A stretch of DNA of 64,000 bases from UBA4733 sp036734945 (GTDB lineage: Bacteria; Chloroflexota; UBA4733): positions 1-64,000 of the forward strand of contig DAIMXP010000007.1 in assembly GCA_036734945.1 (NCBI GenBank), given 5' to 3'. Below, piece after piece: positions 60,331-64,000 of the stretch. Every line of letters begins with the position of its first letter. Position 1 is the stretch's first letter. Under the pieces are notes generated by a model. The model saw only the letters and a list, made by a program, of their open reading frames with translations, was not told the DNA's origin and made no database searches. The translations under genes and the position numbers were made by a program.

Positions 60331-60528
60331 CAATACGGTTTGGATAAGCCCAGGGAGCCGTGGGTGGAAGGCTAACAGGGCGGCGACTGCGGTCTGCCGC
60401 CAAGTACGGGGGGCGACTGCGGTCGCTCGCGCGGCGGCGCAAGAGGTGGAACGCGACCGCAGTCGCCCTCGTCGCTTGGCGGCAGACCGCAGGCGCCGCC
60501 CTGTTCGGGCTTATCTGAACCGTATTGG
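60331..60528. mobile_element. MITE-like element with three nested inverted repeats
   Basis: Outer arms 60331-60351 and 60507-60527 match at 19 of 21 bases (caatacggtt...). A middle pair 60374-60404 / 60475-60505 matches at 30 of 31 bases. The inner pair 60411-60426 / 60453-60468 is perfect over 16 bp. The whole ~198-bp unit could fold into a long hairpin. It has no coding capacity, sits just after narK, and its core word gactgcggtctg(c)cg also occurs in the palindromes at 3080 and 12172. Such elements are usually mobilised by a transposase encoded elsewhere. Confidence 0.8.
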
Positions 60529-60727
60529 ACCTAGCCGCCCTCCCGCGTTCCGACAACCACCCTGGCAAGGGTGCCGAGGAGCAGCGCAGGCGCCTAAGAA
60601 TTTCCTAAGAAGTTTCGCCTTGGCATCGACGGGGGCTTCGCTTTCGCTTGTTACCATGGTAATCTGAGAATCGGTCGATAGTCCCGCGTTCCCTGCTGGC
60701 GGTTCCCCGGCAAGAGAGGAGCAGACG

Positions 60728-61255
60728 ATGAACGATGCGGCGGTGCAGAGCGATATCCTGTCCCGGTTTCCCCCAGGCGCGCTGCTGGACGTGCAGTTCC
60801 GACGCGCCGACAACACCAAGGTGCTCGGTCTCCTGGAGCCGGGCGAGGTCAACGTCAGGCTCGTGCCTCGCGGGCCGGAGGAGTTCAACGCCGACCCGGG
60901 TAAGGCGCCGGTGGAGGTCTGCGAACAGGTAGTAGAGGAGTTCGTCTACGAGCACTACGCGGTCATCCAGGTCCTGCGCAAGGATCTGCCGGCCTTGCTC
61001 ACAGAGCGACTGTACAGCCTGATGGCGATCTATGGCGGGTTTGCGCACGGGTTGACCGCCCACGAGCCGCCTCCGGGAGAGCCTAGACTGGTGCCGGTGA
61101 TGACACGGCTGGCGCCGAGCGACCTGGAGACCCTTGACCTGCTCATCACGGCAGGGCTCGCCGGCAGTCGCGCCGAGGCGATGCGCTGGTGCCTGGGCCG
61201 CATCCGGCAGTGGCCGGAATACCAGGAACGGACGGGTGGTGCATACCGTGGATGA
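60728..61255 (+). CDS. Hypothetical protein with RHH-like C-terminus, first of tandem pair
   Basis: A 175-aa protein starting MNDAAVQSDILSRFPPGALL after agaggag. The N-terminal half (LEPGEVNVRLVPRGPEEFNA) is unfamiliar. The last 50 residues, LVPVMTRLAPSDLETLDLLI and AGLAGSRAEAMRWCLGRIRQ, look like a ribbon-helix-helix DNA-binding domain (LDxLIxAGxxxSRxEAxRxxL pattern). It overlaps its downstream paralogue by 8 nt. Position between the nar operon and a radical SAM gene is the only hint of its role. I do not recognise the family. Confidence 0.75.
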   Translation: MNDAAVQSDILSRFPPGALLDVQFRRADNTKVLGLLEPGEVNVRLVPRGPEEFNADPGKAPVEVCEQVVEEFVYEHYAVIQVLRKDLPALLTERLYSLMAIYGGFAHGLTAHEPPPGEPRLVPVMTRLAPSDLETLDLLITAGLAGSRAEAMRWCLGRIRQWPEYQERTGGAYRG

Positions 61256-61793
61256 CGCTGCGCTGCGGACTGAGATTCTGTCTCGCTTCCCCGAGGGCGC
61301 GCTGCTTGATGTGCTCTTCTGGCGCCACGATGCGCTCAGTGCGAGTGTGCTGGAGCCGGGCGAGGTGAGCGTCAGCCTGGTGCCGCGGGGGCCGAAGGAG
61401 TTCAACGCCGATCCCCAGGGGGCGCCGCAGGAGGTCTGTGAACAGGTCGTCCGAGAGTTCGGCCACAGCTACTTTCCGGTCTTGCAGCGTCTGCGCAAGG
61501 ATCTCGCGGGCCTGTTGAGCGAGCGGCTGCGCACGGTGGGGGTGAACTATGGCAAATCGGGAGTGGCCGTTAGCACCATGGACACTCCTCCCGCGGAGCG
61601 CGGGCTCGTGCCGGTGATGACACGGCTGGCGCCGAGCGACCTGGATACGCTCGATCTCCTCATCGCTGCCGGCTTAGCCACCAGCCGCGCTGACGCAGTG
61701 CGTTGGTGCCTGGGCCGCATCCGGGAGCGGCCCGCGTACCAGGAGTTGCAGTCCTCGGTGCGGCGGATTCAGCAACTGAAGACCACGTTCTAG
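61248..61793 (+). CDS. Hypothetical protein with RHH-like C-terminus, second of tandem pair
   Basis: A 181-aa paralogue of the 60728 product, starting with GTG at 61248 to align with the first protein's ATG (MDDAALRTEILSRFPEGALL). Shared blocks: LEPGEVSVSLVPRGPKEFNA, EVCEQVV and VPVMTRLAPSDLDTLDLLIA. A C-terminal extension (VRRIQQLKTTF) is not in the first protein. The start overlaps the first gene by 8 nt, so the pair is translationally coupled and may form heterodimers. Tandem duplication followed by divergence is clear. Function unknown. Confidence 0.75.
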   Translation: MDDAALRTEILSRFPEGALLDVLFWRHDALSASVLEPGEVSVSLVPRGPKEFNADPQGAPQEVCEQVVREFGHSYFPVLQRLRKDLAGLLSERLRTVGVNYGKSGVAVSTMDTPPAERGLVPVMTRLAPSDLDTLDLLIAAGLATSRADAVRWCLGRIRERPAYQELQSSVRRIQQLKTTF

Positions 61794-61830
61794 CGACGCG
61801 AGAGCGTGAGATTCATCGCCGCAACGCTCC

Positions 61831-63018
61831 TCAGGCGCCGACCGGCTGCGCCGACGGCGCAGCGGCGGGCTCGTACACGCAGGAAGGATCGGGCGCCAGG
61901 TAGTCGCCGGTCACTGCATAGGCGCGGGCGCGGCTGCCGCCGCAGAGCGTGCGATATTCACAGCGTCCGCACTTGCCCTTCAGTTGGATGGGATCGCGCA
62001 GGGAACGGAAGAGGGGCGAATCCCGATAGAGCTCCGTCAGGCTCTGCTGGCGGACGTTCCCGGCGATAATGGGGAGAAAACCGGAGGGGCAGACATCGCC
62101 GGTGTGGGAGACGAAGCAGAAGCCGCGACCGTCGTTGACTCCCTGCCCCCGGGATGGCGCAGCGTTGTTGACGCTGAAGCCGGCGCCGGTGACCTCCTGT
62201 GCGTCCGGCGCGACGCGGGACATATGCTGAGCAAGCACGCGCCGGTAAGCGGGGGCGGCCGTCGTGCGGACGTGGAGCGGGACGCGCAGGGAAAGTTCTG
62301 CGAGCAGGTGGAACACCTCTTCGTGCTCGGCCGGCGAGACCATGTCTGCTGCCTGACCACGGCCGGTGGGGACGAGGAAGAAAACGCTCCAGACCGTCGC
62401 GCCGAGCCGCTGCACCTCCTCGGCCAGGCGTGGCAGGTCGGTGAGGTTGCGCCGGTTCACCGTGGTGCCGACCTGCAGCGGGAGGTCCAGGTCGACGGCG
62501 TCGCCCAGGATCTCGATGGTGCGCTGGTATGACCCACGAACCCCGCGGAACTCATCGTGGATCTCCGGTGTCGAGCCGTCCAGGCTGACGTGCAGCATGG
62601 CAACCCCCGCCTCTTTTGCCTGGGCCAGGGTACGTCGTGTGACCAGCGCCGTGGCGCTCGGCGAGAGGGCGACCCGCAGTTCGCGCGACGCCGCGTAGGC
62701 GATGAGATCGAAGACGTCCCGGCGCATGAGGGGGTCGCCGCCGGTGACAACCAGGATCGGGCGACCAATCTCGACGACCTGATCAATCAGCCGGTATCCC
62801 TCGGCAGTGGTGAGTTCCCGCGGATCACGCCGCGGCATGGCCATGGCGCGGCAGTGCTTGCAGGCGAGCGCACAGGCGCGGGTCAACTCCCAGGCAACGG
62901 TAACCGGCGTCCGGTCAAAGTCGATATCCAGGTACGACTGCCCGCGGCCCGGTCGGTACAGCGAGCGTTGCAATCCCGGTGGCACCGTCCTCATCCCTTC
63001 ATCGTTGCGATCGTCCAT
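61831..63018 (-). CDS. Radical SAM/SPASM domain protein
   Basis: A 395-aa radical SAM enzyme from the ATG at 63018. The 4Fe-4S site is CALACKHC, i.e. C-x3-C-x2-C. The SAM-binding region includes VVTGGDPLMR. The SPASM-type C-terminus has CFVSHTGDVCPSGF and a last group CGRCEYRTLCGGSRARAYA. It resembles AhbD/NirJ-like and peptide-modifying enzymes with an unknown substrate. No precursor peptide or haem gene is adjacent, so a role in haem or cofactor synthesis for the nar operon is only possible. It is convergent with the tandem pair; a short gap of 37 nt separates their ends. Confidence 0.88.
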   Translation of the reverse strand: MDDRNDEGMRTVPPGLQRSLYRPGRGQSYLDIDFDRTPVTVAWELTRACALACKHCRAMAMPRRDPRELTTAEGYRLIDQVVEIGRPILVVTGGDPLMRRDVFDLIAYAASRELRVALSPSATALVTRRTLAQAKEAGVAMLHVSLDGSTPEIHDEFRGVRGSYQRTIEILGDAVDLDLPLQVGTTVNRRNLTDLPRLAEEVQRLGATVWSVFFLVPTGRGQAADMVSPAEHEEVFHLLAELSLRVPLHVRTTAAPAYRRVLAQHMSRVAPDAQEVTGAGFSVNNAAPSRGQGVNDGRGFCFVSHTGDVCPSGFLPIIAGNVRQQSLTELYRDSPLFRSLRDPIQLKGKCGRCEYRTLCGGSRARAYAVTGDYLAPDPSCVYEPAAAPSAQPVGA

Positions 63019-63130
63019 CGGATCGGGCCAGCGTACCACAACATTGATGTATTGTCTTTACGTGGAGCGTGTCGCTATACGACGAGGCGTCATTACCGCC
63101 CGACTTCTTTCGGAAGGCCCCCGCTGGAGA

Positions 63131-63985
63131 TCAAGCGGGACCGGAGAGCGACTCCAGGGCGCCACCCACCACAACGGTATGCCCGCTGGTGATGCTTGCG
63201 TCCATCACGGCCGCCGTGATGGCCCGGCCCATGTCCTCCACTGTCGGTAAACACCCAACCTGGGAACGGCGCTGCTCGGCGTAGCCGGGGGCGGTGCGCT
63301 CCAGCAGGCGCGGCGTGATGGTGCCGTCGATCAGGTCGCCGGTGACGACGAGGAGCCGGATGCCGCGCTCCGCCAACACCGCCTGCCGCGCCCGCAAGGC
63401 CTGCTCGCCGGCATACTTGGAGGCGGCTACCGGCACATAGGCCGGCAACTGCTGCACCTGCCCGTAGCGGTGCGCCCAGTGACTGGTAACGAAGACGACG
63501 ACGCCGCCGGTGGTCAGGAGCGGCAGCGCCGCCTCTACCAGGGCCAGCGGCGCGTCGCGATTGATGCGCATCGGGTACTGCGGGTCGGCGGCGACCAGGC
63601 CGGCCTCCAGGCCGCCGGAGGCGTTCAGCACGAGCACATCCAGGCGGCCGCGCCACTCGCGGATCGCCGCGAAGAGGCCGGCGATCTCCCCCGGCTTGGT
63701 GATGTCTGCGCAGAGGGGTAAGGCGGCGGCGCCACGCTGCCGTAACGCCGCCGCCACCTCTGCCGCCCGCGCCGCCTTGTTGCGATAGCCGATCGCCACG
63801 TCGTAACCGGCAGCCGCCAGCGCCAGCGCGGTGGCTGCGCCGATGCCGCGCGATCCACCAGTGACGAACGCCACCGGGCGTGGCACGACGTTGAGCAAAT
63901 AATCTACGGCCTGGCGGGCGGTGTAGTCGTCCGCTCCTTCGGGAAGCACGTGACTCAGGAAGCCGAGGTCCTGGCCAAGCGTCAC
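63131..63985 (-). CDS. SDR family oxidoreductase, possibly cut at the window edge
   Basis: A 284-aa short-chain dehydrogenase. VAFVTGGSRGIGAATALALA holds the cofactor loop, LVLNASGG stands for NNAG, S-H at VTSHWAH and Y-x3-K at YVPVAASKYAG are the catalytic positions with an unusual spacing. The first ~36 residues (TARQAVDYLLNVVPRPVA) precede the Rossmann fold. The chosen start is a GTG at 63985, but the frame is still open at the window end (QEPAIV before it), so the true start may lie beyond 64000. It could be complete or a few residues short. Substrate unknown. Confidence 0.85.
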   Translation of the reverse strand: MTLGQDLGFLSHVLPEGADDYTARQAVDYLLNVVPRPVAFVTGGSRGIGAATALALAAAGYDVAIGYRNKAARAAEVAAALRQRGAAALPLCADITKPGEIAGLFAAIREWRGRLDVLVLNASGGLEAGLVAADPQYPMRINRDAPLALVEAALPLLTTGGVVVFVTSHWAHRYGQVQQLPAYVPVAASKYAGEQALRARQAVLAERGIRLLVVTGDLIDGTITPRLLERTAPGYAEQRRSQVGCLPTVEDMGRAITAAVMDASITSGHTVVVGGALESLSGPA

Positions 63986-64000
63986 GATGGCGGGTTCCTG

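Noticed and set aside
58938..60347. Plus-strand open frame of 469 codons overlapping narK
   Set aside because: It is rich in Arg/Gly/Ala with no membrane helices, whereas the other frame is a clear 12-helix MFS protein.

Overview
The window is high-GC, densely coding bacterial DNA whose gene content points to a member of the Chloroflexota, most likely near Thermomicrobia/Sphaerobacterales. The hints are the domain architectures (HTH/coiled-coil protein ending in a W-W-x-F-W tail, GAF-SARP regulator, PRC-MgtE_N-CBS protein beside an NRAMP transporter, sigma-like HTH joined to an alpha-CTD-like domain) and the short palindromic repeats between genes. This placement is inference from protein style; no rRNA or tRNA gene was seen.

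Layout. 1-14.5 kb is an accessory carbohydrate region: two oligopeptide-type ABC ATPases, a permease remnant fused head-to-head to a broken LacI gene, four Gfo/Idh/MocA oxidoreductases, a sugar isomerase/epimerase, an enolase-superfamily dehydratase and an SDR. It is interrupted at 3.2-6.5 kb by small accessory genes and a decayed gene. 14.7-17.8 kb holds a cytoplasmic Mg-sensor-like protein with an unusual NRAMP transporter, then a P-type ATPase stub. 17.8-26.3 kb holds two universal stress proteins, a NarL-type two-component system and a three-subunit proton-translocating transhydrogenase. 26.4-29.7 kb is a DUF167 gene and an Rrf2-SufS-SufU operon ending in an unusual HTH/HhH protein. 29.9-36.2 kb carries a glycine-oxidase-like flavoprotein, a GltD-like NADPH oxidoreductase and a full-length pyruvate:ferredoxin oxidoreductase.

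36.4-48.6 kb is the most interesting block: a homocysteine methyltransferase, an ASKHA/[2Fe-2S] corrinoid-reactivating protein, a corrinoid carrier protein, an aldo/keto reductase and six uroporphyrinogen-decarboxylase-fold proteins. Together they look like a corrinoid-dependent demethylation (methyl transfer) system of unknown substrate. The six URO-D proteins mostly lack the zinc site of the thiol methyltransferases MtaA/MtbA. PFOR just upstream could supply low-potential electrons for cobalt reactivation.

49-60.3 kb is a respiratory nitrate reductase (or nitrite oxidoreductase-like) operon: GAF-SARP regulator, membrane-anchored monohaem cytochrome c, narGHJI, an FmdE-like zinc-ribbon protein and narK. 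It is followed by a 198-bp nested-palindrome element, two tandem paralogous small proteins with an RHH-like C-terminus, a radical SAM/SPASM protein and an SDR that meets the window edge.

The window holds many gene remnants (permease, LacI, endonuclease-like protein, P-ATPase, PFOR, histidine kinase, LuxR, MFS), which suggests active rearrangement and decay. At least the permease/LacI joint could also be an assembly artefact.
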